From positions 1 through 64,000 of the forward strand of contig CALRQP020000007.1 in assembly GCA_943370355.1 (NCBI GenBank): 64,000 nucleotides of DNA. Direction: 5' to 3'. A program made the position numbers and the translations under genes. The DNA is from JADCGM01 sp943370355. GTDB taxonomy: Bacteria; Pseudomonadota; Alphaproteobacteria; Sphingomonadales; Sphingomonadaceae. Within the stretch, counting starts at the first letter, position 1. Each line of letters begins with the position of its first letter. Shown here in pieces: positions 27,380-36,087 of this stretch. The notes under the pieces were generated by a model. That model did no database searches. It was not told the origin of the DNA and saw only the letters and a list, made by a program, of their open reading frames with translations.

Positions 27380-28635
27380 GCGACGCCATCGAAATGATCG
27401 CCCGGATGGGAGCCGACGCCAGGGCAGCGGCCCGCATTCTCGCCGCTGCGCCGACCGATCAAAAGGCGCGGGCGCTGCGAGAAGGGGCGGCGGCGCTGCG
27501 ACGGCACATGCCTGTGATCCTCGCAGCGAACCGCACCGATATGCAGCGGGGTGAGCAGGCTGGCCTATCGAGCGCGATGCTCGACCGGCTGATGCTCGAT
27601 GCGGCGCGGATCGAAGGCATCGCCAGCGGGCTTGAGTCCGTCGCCGGGCTGCCCGATCCGGTTGGCGAGTCGATCAAGGCCTGGACTCAGCCCAGCGGCC
27701 TCCGTTTCGAGCGCGTCCGCGTGCCGCTCGGCGTCGTCGGGATCATCTATGAGAGCCGCCCCAACGTGACCGCCGATGCCGGTGCGCTCTGCCTGATGTC
27801 GGGCAATGCCTGCATTTTGCGCGGCGGGTCGGAAGCGGCGGAGTCAAGCCGGGCGATCCATGCCGCGCTGCTCGAAGGTCTGCGCGCCGCTGACCTTCCC
27901 GACACTGCGATCCAACTCGTGCCCACCGCCGACCGCGCCGCCGTCGGCGCGATGCTGCGCGCGTCGGGGGTCATCGACATCATCATCCCGCGCGGCGGCA
28001 AGGGGCTCGTCGCACGCGTGCAGGACGAGGCGCGGGTGCCCGTGCTCGCCCATCTCGACGGCATCAACCATGTCTATGTCGATGCTGCTGCCGACCCGGC
28101 CAAGGCCGTTGCCATTGCGATCAATGCCAAGCTTCGCCGTACCGGCGTGTGCGGATCGGCGGAGACGCTGCTGATCGACCGCGCGGCTCCGGATGCGGTC
28201 AAACAGGGCTTGTTGCAGGGTCTGCTCGACGCCGGCTGCGAGGTGCGCGCGACATCTGCCTTGGTTGCTCGCGATCCCCGTATGGTCGCGGCGGCGGATG
28301 CCGATTGGGACACCGAATATCTTGACGCCATCATCTCAGCTGCCGAGGTCGACGGCGTCGCGGGTGCGATTGCGCATATCGCCTCACACGGCTCCCACCA
28401 CACCGACGCCATCGTCACCGAAGATGCCGGCAAGGCCGAGCGCTTCCTGTCCGAGGTCGACTCGGCGATCGTGCTGTGGAACGCCTCCACCCAATATGCC
28501 GACGGCGGCGAGTTCGGTTTCGGCGCGGAAATCGGCATCGCGACTGGCCGCCTGCACGCGCGCGGCCCGGTCGCGCTCGAAGGTCTGACCACCTACAAGA
28601 CCCTCGTGCGCGGCACGGGGCAGGTGCGTCCGTAA
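27376..28635 (+). CDS. proA: gamma-glutamyl phosphate reductase
   Basis: A 419-residue ALDH-superfamily enzyme making glutamate 5-semialdehyde with NADPH. PLGVVGIIYESRPNVTADAGALCLMSGNACILRGGSEA forms the cofactor site; the catalytic Cys is in LRRTGVCGSAETLL (about residue 258); EFGFGAEIGIATGRLHARGPV is the C-terminal signature. It starts by ATGA overlap with proB. Just after its stop lies the palindromic operator of the inserted toxin-antitoxin pair. Confidence 0.97.
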   Translation: MSDAIEMIARMGADARAAARILAAAPTDQKARALREGAAALRRHMPVILAANRTDMQRGEQAGLSSAMLDRLMLDAARIEGIASGLESVAGLPDPVGESIKAWTQPSGLRFERVRVPLGVVGIIYESRPNVTADAGALCLMSGNACILRGGSEAAESSRAIHAALLEGLRAADLPDTAIQLVPTADRAAVGAMLRASGVIDIIIPRGGKGLVARVQDEARVPVLAHLDGINHVYVDAAADPAKAVAIAINAKLRRTGVCGSAETLLIDRAAPDAVKQGLLQGLLDAGCEVRATSALVARDPRMVAAADADWDTEYLDAIISAAEVDGVAGAIAHIASHGSHHTDAIVTEDAGKAERFLSEVDSAIVLWNASTQYADGGEFGFGAEIGIATGRLHARGPVALEGLTTYKTLVRGTGQVRP

Positions 28636-28641
28636 CTACTC

Positions 28642-28665
28642 GTAGCGAACGTATACATTTGCTAC
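28642..28665. promoter_or_regulatory. 24-bp palindromic operator of the toxin-antitoxin pair
   Basis: The half-sites 28642-28656 and 28651-28665 are inverted copies (13 of 15 bases match) sharing the centre GTATAC at 28651-28656. The palindrome begins 7 bases after the proA stop and ends 20 bases before the antitoxin ATG. TATACAT at 28652-28658 could serve as the -10 box, so repressor bound here would block its own promoter, as is usual for ribbon-helix-helix antitoxins. Confidence 0.7.
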
Positions 28666-28685
28666 GGTGCAGGCAGGAGGCCGAA

Positions 28686-28940
28686 ATGCGCAATGCTGTC
28701 ATCACCGCCCGAGTCGACGACGATACCGCTGACAAGTTCGAGCTGATTGCCAATTACACGGGCCGCTCGCGCTCATGGCACGCGGCGCAGGCGCTCAAAT
28801 CCTATGCCGATCAGGAAGCACAGTTTCTCGCCTTCGTCGACGAGGGTCATCAGGCGATCGACCATGGCGAGATCGTCGATCAGGCTGAAGCCGACCGCCG
28901 GATTTCGGCTCTCATCGAGCGACTCCGCGCGAAGAGATGA
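28686..28940 (+). CDS. ribbon-helix-helix antitoxin (CopG/ParD type)
   Basis: An 84-residue protein with an N-terminal ribbon-helix-helix DNA-binding segment (AVITARVDDDTADKFELIANYTGRSRSWHAAQALKSY, about 4-40) and an acidic C-terminal tail suited to wrapping a toxin. AGGAGG sits 7 bases before the ATG. Its stop overlaps the toxin start as ATGA. It is inferred to repress the 24-bp palindrome upstream and to neutralise the ParE/RelE-like toxin. Confidence 0.88.
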   Translation: MRNAVITARVDDDTADKFELIANYTGRSRSWHAAQALKSYADQEAQFLAFVDEGHQAIDHGEIVDQAEADRRISALIERLRAKR

Positions 28941-29218
28941 GCGCCATTCGCTGGTCTGAGCTGGCGCTCGCCGACCTCACGGCCATTGCCGACCATCTCG
29001 CCGAGCAGGACATCGACCTCGCGATTCGCGTGGTCGAAGCGGTGCAGCAGAGCGTCGCCCGCCTCGCAATCTACCCGCGCAGCGGATCGCCGCTCGACCT
29101 GCACAATGCGCGCAAGATTTCGGTGCCGCGGTTTCGCTATGTCGTAATCTACGAATTGGATGGAGACGCAGTTGTCGTGTCGCGCGTCTGGCACATGTCA
29201 CGAAACTGGCCGACGTGA
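28937..29218 (+). CDS. ParE/RelE-superfamily toxin
   Basis: A 93-residue toxin-fold protein. It has the N-terminal helical pair (SELALADLTAIADHLAEQD...IRVVEAVQQSVARLAIYPRSG) and the beta-sheet with PRFRYVVIYELDGDAVVVSRVWHMSRNWP typical of ParE-type plasmid stabilisation toxins. Whether it targets gyrase (ParE) or the ribosome (RelE) cannot be told; the helical hairpin and partner type favour ParE. Its TGA overlaps the GTG start of nadD, so an essential gene is coupled to the toxin. Confidence 0.88.
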   Translation: MSAIRWSELALADLTAIADHLAEQDIDLAIRVVEAVQQSVARLAIYPRSGSPLDLHNARKISVPRFRYVVIYELDGDAVVVSRVWHMSRNWPT

Positions 29219-29808
29219 AAATCGGCCTCCTCGGCGGGTCGTTCAACCCGGCGCATGCGGCGCACAGGCATGTCAGCCTTGAGTCGCTGCGGCGACTCGG
29301 TCTCGACGAGGTCTGGTGGCTGGTCAGTCCGCAGAATCCGCTCAAGGACGCGGCCGGCATGGCACCGCTGCCGTCGCGACTCGCCTCGGCGCGAGCGGCA
29401 GCTCGCCATCCGCGCATCCGCCCGACTGCGATCGAGACGGAACTCGGCACGACCTTCGCTGTCGATACCGTCGCCGCGCTCCAGCGCCGCTTCCCGCAGC
29501 ACACCTTTATCTGGCTCATGGGGGCCGACAATCTGCTGCAATTCCACCGCTGGAAGGACTGGCGCCGTCTGGCCCGGCTGGTGCCGATTGCGGTTGCGGC
29601 GCGTCCGCACTACATTGGCGCGAGTCTGTTCGCCCCGGCGATGACTTGGCTGCGACGGTTCCGCCGGCGCAGTTCGACTGCAAAGCAGTGGATGCGATGG
29701 AGGTTACCGGCGATCGTGATCTTGCCAATCCGGCTCGACCCTCTCTCCGCCACGGCGATCCGCAGCCGCGATCCGCGCTGGGCCGATAGACTGTCGACAA
29801 CCGATTGA
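29215..29808 (+). CDS. nadD: nicotinate-nucleotide adenylyltransferase
   Basis: A 197-residue NAD-biosynthesis enzyme joining nicotinate mononucleotide and ATP. The nucleotidyltransferase motif IGLLGGSFNPAHAAHRHVS begins the protein; LMGADNLLQFHRWKDWR and the closing LSATAIRSRD (the S/T-x-x-R motif) complete the active site. The start is GTG, overlapping the toxin TGA as GTGA. Normally nadD follows proA directly in this gene order, so its translation initiation has been captured by the inserted pair. Confidence 0.95.
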   Translation: MKIGLLGGSFNPAHAAHRHVSLESLRRLGLDEVWWLVSPQNPLKDAAGMAPLPSRLASARAAARHPRIRPTAIETELGTTFAVDTVAALQRRFPQHTFIWLMGADNLLQFHRWKDWRRLARLVPIAVAARPHYIGASLFAPAMTWLRRFRRRSSTAKQWMRWRLPAIVILPIRLDPLSATAIRSRDPRWADRLSTTD

Positions 29809-29819
29809 AGGAATCTCGC

Positions 29820-30221
29820 TTGCCCGTTTCCAAGGCCGTCCCTGCGGACGCTGCCGCTCCCGAAGACCCCGCCGTTACGGGGCTTCACGAACTGATCCTG
29901 AAGTCGCTCGACGACGATCAGGCGGTCGAGGTGACCTCGATTCCTCTCAAAGGCAAGACGACCATCGCCGATCATATGGTGATCGCCTCGGGCCGCTCGA
30001 CCCGGCAGGTCGCCTCGATGGCGAACAAGATCGCGCAGAAGATCAAGCAGGAGCTTGGCCGCGAAGTGAAGATCGAAGGCCTGCCGACCGCCGACTGGGT
30101 GCTGCTGGACGCGCAGGACGTCATCGTCCACCTGTTCCGCCCCGAAGTGCGCAGCTTCTACAATCTCGAAAAGATGTGGGCGTTCGATCCCGCCGTGCCG
30201 GCCAAGGCCGTCACGGGCTAG
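29820..30221 (+). CDS. rsfS: ribosome silencing factor
   Basis: A 133-residue RsfS/Iojap protein, which binds L14 and blocks subunit joining under starvation. LHELILKSLDDDQAVEV, ADHMVIASGRSTRQVASMANKI and ADWVLLDAQDVIVHLFRPEVRSFYNLEKMW are the family blocks. I place the start at TTG 29820, because GAAGGA lies 7 bases upstream and no ATG precedes the conserved core. rlmH begins at the next base after its stop. Confidence 0.94.
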   Translation: MPVSKAVPADAAAPEDPAVTGLHELILKSLDDDQAVEVTSIPLKGKTTIADHMVIASGRSTRQVASMANKIAQKIKQELGREVKIEGLPTADWVLLDAQDVIVHLFRPEVRSFYNLEKMWAFDPAVPAKAVTG

Positions 30222-30647
30222 GTGCGGCTGCATATCGTCGCGCGCGGACGCATCGGGCGCAGTCCCGAGGCTGATCTCGTCGACCGGTATCTGAAGCGCA
30301 TCGTCTGGCCGACAGCTGTCACCGAACTGCCCGAAAGCGGGCCTGCCAAATTGCCGGAGCTCCCCAGTCCGTCGGTGACCATCGTCCTCGACGAACGCGG
30401 CAAGACGCTCGGCTCCGTCGACTTCGCCGAGCGGCTCGGCCGGTGGCGCGATGATGGCATGCGCGAGGCGCGCTTCCTGATCGGCGGCGCGGACGGACAT
30501 GACGAGGCGACGAAATCATCGGCCGATCTGTTGCTGAGCTTTGGTGCCGCGACCTGGCCGCATATGCTGGCCCGCGCGATGCTTGCCGAACAACTCTACC
30601 GCGCGACGGCGATCCTCGCGCGCCATCCCTACCACCGCGAGGGCTGA
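30222..30647 (+). CDS. rlmH: 23S rRNA pseudouridine-1915 N3-methyltransferase
   Basis: A 141-residue SPOUT methyltransferase acting on assembled 70S ribosomes. The N-terminus RLHIVARGRIGRSPEADLVDRYLKR, the AdoMet loop LIGGADGHDEATK and the C-terminal AEQLYRATAILARHPYHRE are diagnostic. It begins with GTG immediately after the rsfS stop, and its stop overlaps the envC-like ATG, so the housekeeping run stays translationally coupled. Confidence 0.95.
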   Translation: MRLHIVARGRIGRSPEADLVDRYLKRIVWPTAVTELPESGPAKLPELPSPSVTIVLDERGKTLGSVDFAERLGRWRDDGMREARFLIGGADGHDEATKSSADLLLSFGAATWPHMLARAMLAEQLYRATAILARHPYHREG

Positions 30648-31597
30648 TGCGCGCGGCGGCAGCCCTGTTGCTCGTACTGACCGCTGCGGCCCCTGCAGAC
30701 CGCCATGTCGAGCTGAGCCTCACCGAAGCGCGCGCCCAGGCGACCGGATCGGCGGTGTCGTCCCTGACGGCGCGGATTGCCGACAGCGAGGCCCGCACCC
30801 GCACGCTCGGCCGCCGCATCGCGCGCCTCAACCGGCAGATTGCGGCGCGCGAAAGTGAACTGGCGCGACGCCAGGCCGATATCGTCCCGGCGCTCGCGGC
30901 GCTTGAGAGCCTGTCGCGCCGGCCGCCGGCCTTGCTGCTGCTCGATCCGGCACATGGCACCGACGCAGCGCGCACCGGGCTGCTCGTCGATGCGATGCTG
31001 CCCGGCGTGCGGCAGCGATCGGCGGCAATCCAGGCTGAGCTCGCGGCGACCCGGCGACTGCGGGAACAGCTTGTCGCGGCGCAGGCAGCGCTGACGGCCG
31101 CGCAGAAGAAGCTCGACCGCGACGTACGTGCCCTGATGCGGCTCGGCTCGTTGCTTGCGAGCAAAGCCGCGACGCTGCGCGAGCTCATCGACGGCGTGGA
31201 CAGCGGCAGCGGCGCGGCGCTCCGTATCGCCTTGCAACGTCCGGCCGAAGGCATACTGGCAACCGCGTTCGGCGCGCCGGGCAGCACCGGCATGCGCGCG
31301 AGCGGCCTCACGCTCCATACCGCCGCTGACGCACCCGTCGTTGCGCCAGCTGCTGGCCGGGTCGCCTTCACCGGCCCGTTCCGCACCTATGGCCCGATCG
31401 TCATCATCGAACATGGCGGCGGCGTCGTCACGCTGATCGCCGGGCTGGCAGCGATCGATGTTGCACCCGGCGACGCCGTCCTGCCCGGCCAGCCGATCGG
31501 CCGCATGGGTGGTACTGACACCCCGCGCGATCTCTACCTCGAAGTGCGCGCCGGCGGCACGCCGATCGACCCTGCGCCGTGGTTCGTAGCGCGCTGA
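30647..31597 (+). CDS. EnvC/LytM-like murein hydrolase activator
   Basis: A 316-residue periplasmic protein with a signal peptide (about 1-18), a long coiled coil (about 25-180: AQATGSAVSSLTARIADSEARTRTL onward) and a C-terminal LytM/M23 fold (about 195-312). The fold is recognisable from ADAPVVAPAAGRVAFTGPFRTYGPIVIIEHGGGVVTLIAG and GQPIGRMGGTDTPRDLYLEVRAGG. The metal ligands of active M23 peptidases are missing: the H-x-H site reads L-Y-L. This matches EnvC, a non-catalytic activator of amidases at division. It sits directly upstream of ctpA, the common order. Confidence 0.88.
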   Translation: MRAAAALLLVLTAAAPADRHVELSLTEARAQATGSAVSSLTARIADSEARTRTLGRRIARLNRQIAARESELARRQADIVPALAALESLSRRPPALLLLDPAHGTDAARTGLLVDAMLPGVRQRSAAIQAELAATRRLREQLVAAQAALTAAQKKLDRDVRALMRLGSLLASKAATLRELIDGVDSGSGAALRIALQRPAEGILATAFGAPGSTGMRASGLTLHTAADAPVVAPAAGRVAFTGPFRTYGPIVIIEHGGGVVTLIAGLAAIDVAPGDAVLPGQPIGRMGGTDTPRDLYLEVRAGGTPIDPAPWFVAR

Positions 31598-31680
31598 TTG
31601 CCGCAGGTCGCACCCCCTCTCGCACTGCGGCTTTTCTATGCTATGATCGCCGCGAAAAATTTGACCGCGAGGCCTGACCG

Positions 31681-33048
31681 ATGGCGCGTAATCCGCTGAA
31701 GATCGCCGTTCCCGCACTGCTGCTGGCGCTCATTCCTGTCGGGGTCGCTGTCCGTGCCGCCAGTGATGCGACAGATGCCGCGAAGCCCGCGAGCAATGCC
31801 GACACCTACCGCGAGCTCGACCGCCTCATGGACGTGTTCGAGCGGGTGCGCGGCGAATATGTCGACAAGGTCAGCGACAAGCAGCTCATCGAAGGCGCGA
31901 TCAACGGCATGCTCGCCAGCCTCGACCCGCATTCGAGCTATATGAACGAGCGCGACTTCCAGCAGATGCGCTCGACGACCGACGGCGAATATGGCGGCCT
32001 CGGCCTGACCGTCACGCTCGAAGACGGCGTCGTGAAAGTCGTCGCACCGACCGACGACACGCCGGCTGCCCGCGCCGGCATCAAGGCCAATGACTATATC
32101 ACCCACCTCGATGGCGAACTCCTCTACGGCGTCACGCTCAATGAGGCGGTCGACAAGATGCGCGGTGTGCCGGGCACGCCGATCAAACTGACCGTGGTCC
32201 GCGAAGGCCAGCCCAAGCCGATGGAGCTGACGCTCAAGCGCGAGGTGATCCAGATCAAGCCCGTCAAGTTCGAAGCCAAGGGCAATGTCGGCGTCATCCG
32301 CATCACCGGCTTCAGCAAACAGACCGGCGATGCGACCGAACAGGCGCTGAAGGTGCTGGACAAGCAGATCGGACCGAAGCTCGTCGGCTATATCGTCGAC
32401 CTGCGCTCCAACCCCGGCGGCCTGCTCGACCAGGCGATCGAAGTCTCGGACGCCTTCCTCGAACGCGGCGAAATCGTCTCGCAGCGCGGGCGCGGCAAGG
32501 GCGATGTGCAGCGCTATTATGCGCGGCCGGGCGACCTCGCCAATGGCAAGCCGGTCATCGTACTCGTCGACGAGGGCTCCGCCTCGGCAGCCGAGATTGT
32601 CGCGGGCGCGTTGCAGGATCACCGCCGCGCGCTCGTGCTCGGCCAGCGCAGCTTCGGCAAGGGCTCGGTGCAGACGCTGATCCCGCTGTCGAGCGATACG
32701 GCGCTGCGGCTGACGACGGCGCGCTATTTCACGCCGGCGGGCCGCTCTGTGCAGACGCTCGGCATTGAGCCCGACATCACCGTGCCGCAGCTCAGCGACG
32801 CCAATTACAAGGACCGCACCCGCATCCGCGAGTCGGACCTGCGCCGCCACCTGATCAATGACGTGAAGTCGGGCGACAAGACACTGGAGGCCGATGACAA
32901 GGCCGATCCGCGCTTCATCGAGACGGCGGACGCACTCAAGAAGCGCGGCATCGATGACTTTCAGCTCGACTATGCGCTGAAGACGCTTAACCGGCTCGCG
33001 CCGCGCGTTGCGGTCGCCCAGCTGAAGCCCGCGACAGCGACCCCCTGA
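31681..33048 (+). CDS. ctpA: S41-family carboxyl-terminal processing protease
   Basis: A 455-residue periplasmic serine protease. It has a signal sequence (1-28), a PDZ domain (GGLGLTVTLEDGVVKVVAPTDDTPAARAGIKANDYI, about 100-175) and the S41 core. DLRSNPGGLLDQAIEVSDAFL, VDEGSASAAEIVAGALQDH (nucleophile Ser) and GQRSFGKGSVQTLIPL (catalytic Lys) are all intact. It probably trims envelope proteins and peptidoglycan enzymes, consistent with the EnvC-like neighbour 83 bases upstream. Confidence 0.96.
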   Translation: MARNPLKIAVPALLLALIPVGVAVRAASDATDAAKPASNADTYRELDRLMDVFERVRGEYVDKVSDKQLIEGAINGMLASLDPHSSYMNERDFQQMRSTTDGEYGGLGLTVTLEDGVVKVVAPTDDTPAARAGIKANDYITHLDGELLYGVTLNEAVDKMRGVPGTPIKLTVVREGQPKPMELTLKREVIQIKPVKFEAKGNVGVIRITGFSKQTGDATEQALKVLDKQIGPKLVGYIVDLRSNPGGLLDQAIEVSDAFLERGEIVSQRGRGKGDVQRYYARPGDLANGKPVIVLVDEGSASAAEIVAGALQDHRRALVLGQRSFGKGSVQTLIPLSSDTALRLTTARYFTPAGRSVQTLGIEPDITVPQLSDANYKDRTRIRESDLRRHLINDVKSGDKTLEADDKADPRFIETADALKKRGIDDFQLDYALKTLNRLAPRVAVAQLKPATATP

Positions 33049-33067
33049 TCCACCCGGGGTTTGCGGC

Positions 33068-33988
33068 ATGACCGAGCCGGACAGCGGCGCTGCGCCGGCC
33101 TCCCGGCTGCGGCGATGGGGTCTGGCGCTGCTGGTGGCAGTCGCCTTCGTCGGAATCGCGACGGTGTTCGCGATACTGATGCGCCCGCTTGCGGGCGATG
33201 CGCCGGTGGCGGAAGTTGCTGCACCCCAAGTTGCGATCGCTCAGCAGCGACCAATATCTGCGCCATTAGCTGCGGCCCCTGTCGAGGTCGCGCCTCCTGC
33301 CGTTCCGACTGCGGCACCGCTGCCCTTCGATGGTCCGCGCGTCGCCATCGTGCTGACCGGCCTTGGCGCGGACGCGGTGCAGACGCGCGTTGCGATCCAA
33401 AAGCTACCGCCCGAAATCGGCTTGGCCTTTTCGCCCTATCCTGACGGCAGCCGTACGCTTGCCGACGCTGCACGCGCGGCTGGGCACGAGGTCTGGGCGG
33501 GCATTCCGATGCAGCCCAAATCCTGGCCGCGGGTCTCGCCGGGCGCGAACACGCTCGTCGTGAGCGCGAGTCCCGCCGAGAATCGCCAGCGGCTCGCTTG
33601 GGCGCTGGAGCGTATAGGTCCCGTCGCGGGCGTGACCTCGATCATGGGCTCAGCGTTTATGGAGAGCGCCGATGCGCTCGATCCCGTCCTCGCCGACCTC
33701 AAGACGCGCGGCGTGGCCTTCCTCGACTCGCGCGTGTCCGGGAAATCCGTCGGCCTCGTCCGGGCGCGCGCGACGGGTGTTCCGGCGATGCTCAACGACC
33801 GATTTCTCGACGAGGGCGGAAGTACGGCGCGCAATCTTGCCGAACTTGAGGCGGCCGCAAAGCTCAACGGTTCGGCGGTCGGGTTCGCCAGTCCAAGCCC
33901 GGCGACCGTGGTAGCCATTTCGGCCTGGGCTGCGAAACTCGACGGCAAGGGCTTGAAGCTCGTCCCGCCCTCGACCCTCGCCAAATAA
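33068..33988 (+). CDS. divergent polysaccharide deacetylase family protein (DUF610/YibQ-like)
   Basis: A 306-residue membrane-anchored protein: cytoplasmic Arg-rich start, one transmembrane helix (WGLALLVAVAFVGIATVFAIL, about 17-37), a Pro/Ala linker, and a periplasmic domain from about 90. VAIVLTGLGADAVQTRVAIQKLPPEIGLAFSPYP, HEVWAGIPMQPKSWP and AGVTSIMGSAFMESADALDPVLADLKTRGVAFLDSR define the family. The canonical opening is D-D-x-G; here it reads L-T-G-L-G, so a usual metal Asp seems replaced. It follows the EnvC-CtpA pair as in many proteobacteria, suggesting a cell-wall role. Confidence 0.88.
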   Translation: MTEPDSGAAPASRLRRWGLALLVAVAFVGIATVFAILMRPLAGDAPVAEVAAPQVAIAQQRPISAPLAAAPVEVAPPAVPTAAPLPFDGPRVAIVLTGLGADAVQTRVAIQKLPPEIGLAFSPYPDGSRTLADAARAAGHEVWAGIPMQPKSWPRVSPGANTLVVSASPAENRQRLAWALERIGPVAGVTSIMGSAFMESADALDPVLADLKTRGVAFLDSRVSGKSVGLVRARATGVPAMLNDRFLDEGGSTARNLAELEAAAKLNGSAVGFASPSPATVVAISAWAAKLDGKGLKLVPPSTLAK

Positions 33989-33989
33989 A

Positions 33990-35354
33990 TTAGCCGAGCG
34001 CCTCGCCCATCCGGCGGATCGCCGCAATCTTGGCCTCGAACGGCCCCCAATCGTCACGTTCGGCAATCGCGGCCCAGATCGACTCGATTTCGCCGATCAA
34101 CAGGCCGCACGGATCCGCGTCCGACCAATAGGGGTGCGACAGGTCGGCGACGCTTTCATAGCTCGCTACCGCTGCCACGAACGGCGCGAAGGCCGGGAGC
34201 GCATAGGTCGCCTCGGCCGGAGAGCCGCGCAACTTGCCGCCGCGCCAGTCGAACCAGAAGCGGTCGAGCGGCATCTGCGTCTCAGTCAGCGCCGTCTCCA
34301 TCGCCTGCATCAGCGCGAGGTCGGTCTGTTCGTCCTTCGGCCGGACGCCGAGCCGGCGCAGCACCGCCGCGCGCAGCTCCGCTTCGAACCGCGCCGGATA
34401 GGAGCCGAAGGCCGGCACGATGCTCGTCGGCTCGGCCACCGTGCGCAGCGCGAGCGCCAGCTGCTGCAAATTCCAGTGCAGCGCCTCGGCCTGCCGCCCG
34501 AAGGCATAGAGGCCATAATGGTCGAAATAGGCGGCGGTGAAGCCCGGATCATAGGTGGGTGCGAAGCGGTAAGGTCCGTAGTCGAAGCTCTCGCCGGTGA
34601 TATTGATATTGTCGGTGTTGAGCACGCCGTGCACGAAGCCCGCCGCCATGAAACTCGCCGCCAGCCGCGCTGCGCCACCGACGGCGGCATCCATCAGCGC
34701 CGCGACCGGGTCGCGCGTATCCGCCTCCGGGAAATAGTGGCGCAGCACATAATCGGTCAGTTTCAGGATATTCTCGGGCTGCTTCAGATAGGCGAGCCGC
34801 TGGAACATGCCGTAGCGGATATGGCTGTGGCTGAGCCGGACCAGCACCGCCGACCGCGTCGGCGACGGCTCGTCGCCGCGCTGCAACACCACGCCGGTCT
34901 CGATCAGCGAGAAGCTCGTCGAGGTCTCGACGCCCAGCGCTACGAGCATTTCCGTCGCGAGCACTTCGCGCCCGCCGCCCGTGAGCGTCAGCCGCCCGTC
35001 GCCAAAGCGGCTGTAGGGCGTCTGGCCCGACCCCTTGGTGCCAAAGTCCAGCAGCCGGTCGCGGCCGTCATAGGCTTGCCCAAACAGGAAGCCGCGTCCG
35101 TCGCCGATGTCGGGATTGTAGGTGCGGAACTGATGGCCGTGATAGCGCAGCGCCAGCGGCGTTTCCAAACTGCCGCGCAGCGGCTCGAACCGCCCGAAAT
35201 GCCGGGTCCAGTCAGCGTCGGAGAGTTCGGCGAGCCCCACGGTGGATGCCGCGCGGTCATTGCGGAACCGCAGCCTGTGCTCGGGAAAATTGGCAGCCGC
35301 GACGGGATCGTAAAAGGCGTCCCCGAGGTCGAGGATCGCGCGCGCGGGACGCAT
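33990..35354 (-). CDS. selO: protein adenylyltransferase SelO (YdiU)
   Basis: A 454-residue pseudokinase-fold AMP transferase. The ATP-binding block YHGHQFRTYNPDIGDGRGFLFGQ, KGSGQTPYSRFGDGRLTLTGGGREVLATEML and the inverted catalytic loop HGVLNTDNINITGESFDYGPYRF are hallmark SelO sequences. SelO AMPylates proteins during oxidative stress in characterised species. It ends without the C-terminal Cys/Sec motif of some homologues. Its ATG overlaps the last base of the TetR gene, so the regulator and selO are probably one transcript. Confidence 0.95.
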   Translation of the reverse strand: MRPARAILDLGDAFYDPVAAANFPEHRLRFRNDRAASTVGLAELSDADWTRHFGRFEPLRGSLETPLALRYHGHQFRTYNPDIGDGRGFLFGQAYDGRDRLLDFGTKGSGQTPYSRFGDGRLTLTGGGREVLATEMLVALGVETSTSFSLIETGVVLQRGDEPSPTRSAVLVRLSHSHIRYGMFQRLAYLKQPENILKLTDYVLRHYFPEADTRDPVAALMDAAVGGAARLAASFMAAGFVHGVLNTDNINITGESFDYGPYRFAPTYDPGFTAAYFDHYGLYAFGRQAEALHWNLQQLALALRTVAEPTSIVPAFGSYPARFEAELRAAVLRRLGVRPKDEQTDLALMQAMETALTETQMPLDRFWFDWRGGKLRGSPAEATYALPAFAPFVAAVASYESVADLSHPYWSDADPCGLLIGEIESIWAAIAERDDWGPFEAKIAAIRRMGEALG

Positions 35355-36019
35355 CAGTCGTTGGCGGCGTGCGTGTCGGGCGGGGTCCAGCCTTCGGCGG
35401 CCATCACATAGCGGATCGCTTCGTCGCGGATCGCATGGCGCTCTTCAATGGTCGTACCGGGCTTGAACGCTTCATCGAGCGCGTTGCTGACGGCCGCATA
35501 GGTCAGCGAAGCGGCGACCTTGACGTTGACGTCGGTGCGCCCCTGCCGCGCCATGACGGCACCCAGCTGCCGTTCGACCCAGGCGACCACGACTTCGCGC
35601 GAGGCGAGGTAGAAGGGTTCGGCCTCGGGGTGATGATGCTTGACGGCCTCGACGGGATGGCAATTGCCGGGTTCACCCGACAGGATGGTTTCCCAGGATT
35701 TGTTCGTCTCGCAATAGTCGAAGCACCGCGTGATCGTCGAGCGCGGGCCGAGTTCGGCGAGATTTTCGCCCGGCAGCTGCATCGCCTGCACCATACGCTC
35801 GCCATAGATGCGGCCAAGTTCGGCGAGCAGGTTCCGCTTCGAGCCGAAATGATAGAAGATAGAGCCTTCCGACACGTCCGCCTCGCGGGCGATATCGGCG
35901 GTTCCGGTGCCGACGAAGCCGCGTGTCGAGAACAGCAGATTCGCAGCCTCAAGCACGCGCTGCCGCGTCTCTGCCGGATCATAGCGTCGCGAACGCGCGT
36001 CGACCGCACGGGTGGCCAT
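35354..36019 (-). CDS. TetR/AcrR-family transcriptional regulator
   Basis: A 221-residue repressor. Its N-terminal helix-turn-helix reads RVLEAANLLFSTRGFVGTGTADIAREADVSEGSIFYHFGSKRNLL (about 21-65), with an all-helical ligand domain after it. I chose the ATG at 36019 because GAGGGG lies 9 bases upstream; an ATG at 36025 is closer than ideal. It is co-directional with selO (1-base overlap) and may control itself and selO; the ligand is unknown. The 68-bp gap to the asparagine-synthase-like gene leaves room for its promoter. Confidence 0.92.
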   Translation of the reverse strand: MATRAVDARSRRYDPAETRQRVLEAANLLFSTRGFVGTGTADIAREADVSEGSIFYHFGSKRNLLAELGRIYGERMVQAMQLPGENLAELGPRSTITRCFDYCETNKSWETILSGEPGNCHPVEAVKHHHPEAEPFYLASREVVVAWVERQLGAVMARQGRTDVNVKVAASLTYAAVSNALDEAFKPGTTIEERHAIRDEAIRYVMAAEGWTPPDTHAAND

Positions 36020-36087
36020 TCTCATCGTCCCCTCAGACTTTGCCCGTTAGATATGGTCATTCCTGAGTCAGAGTCAAAAGATTCAGC

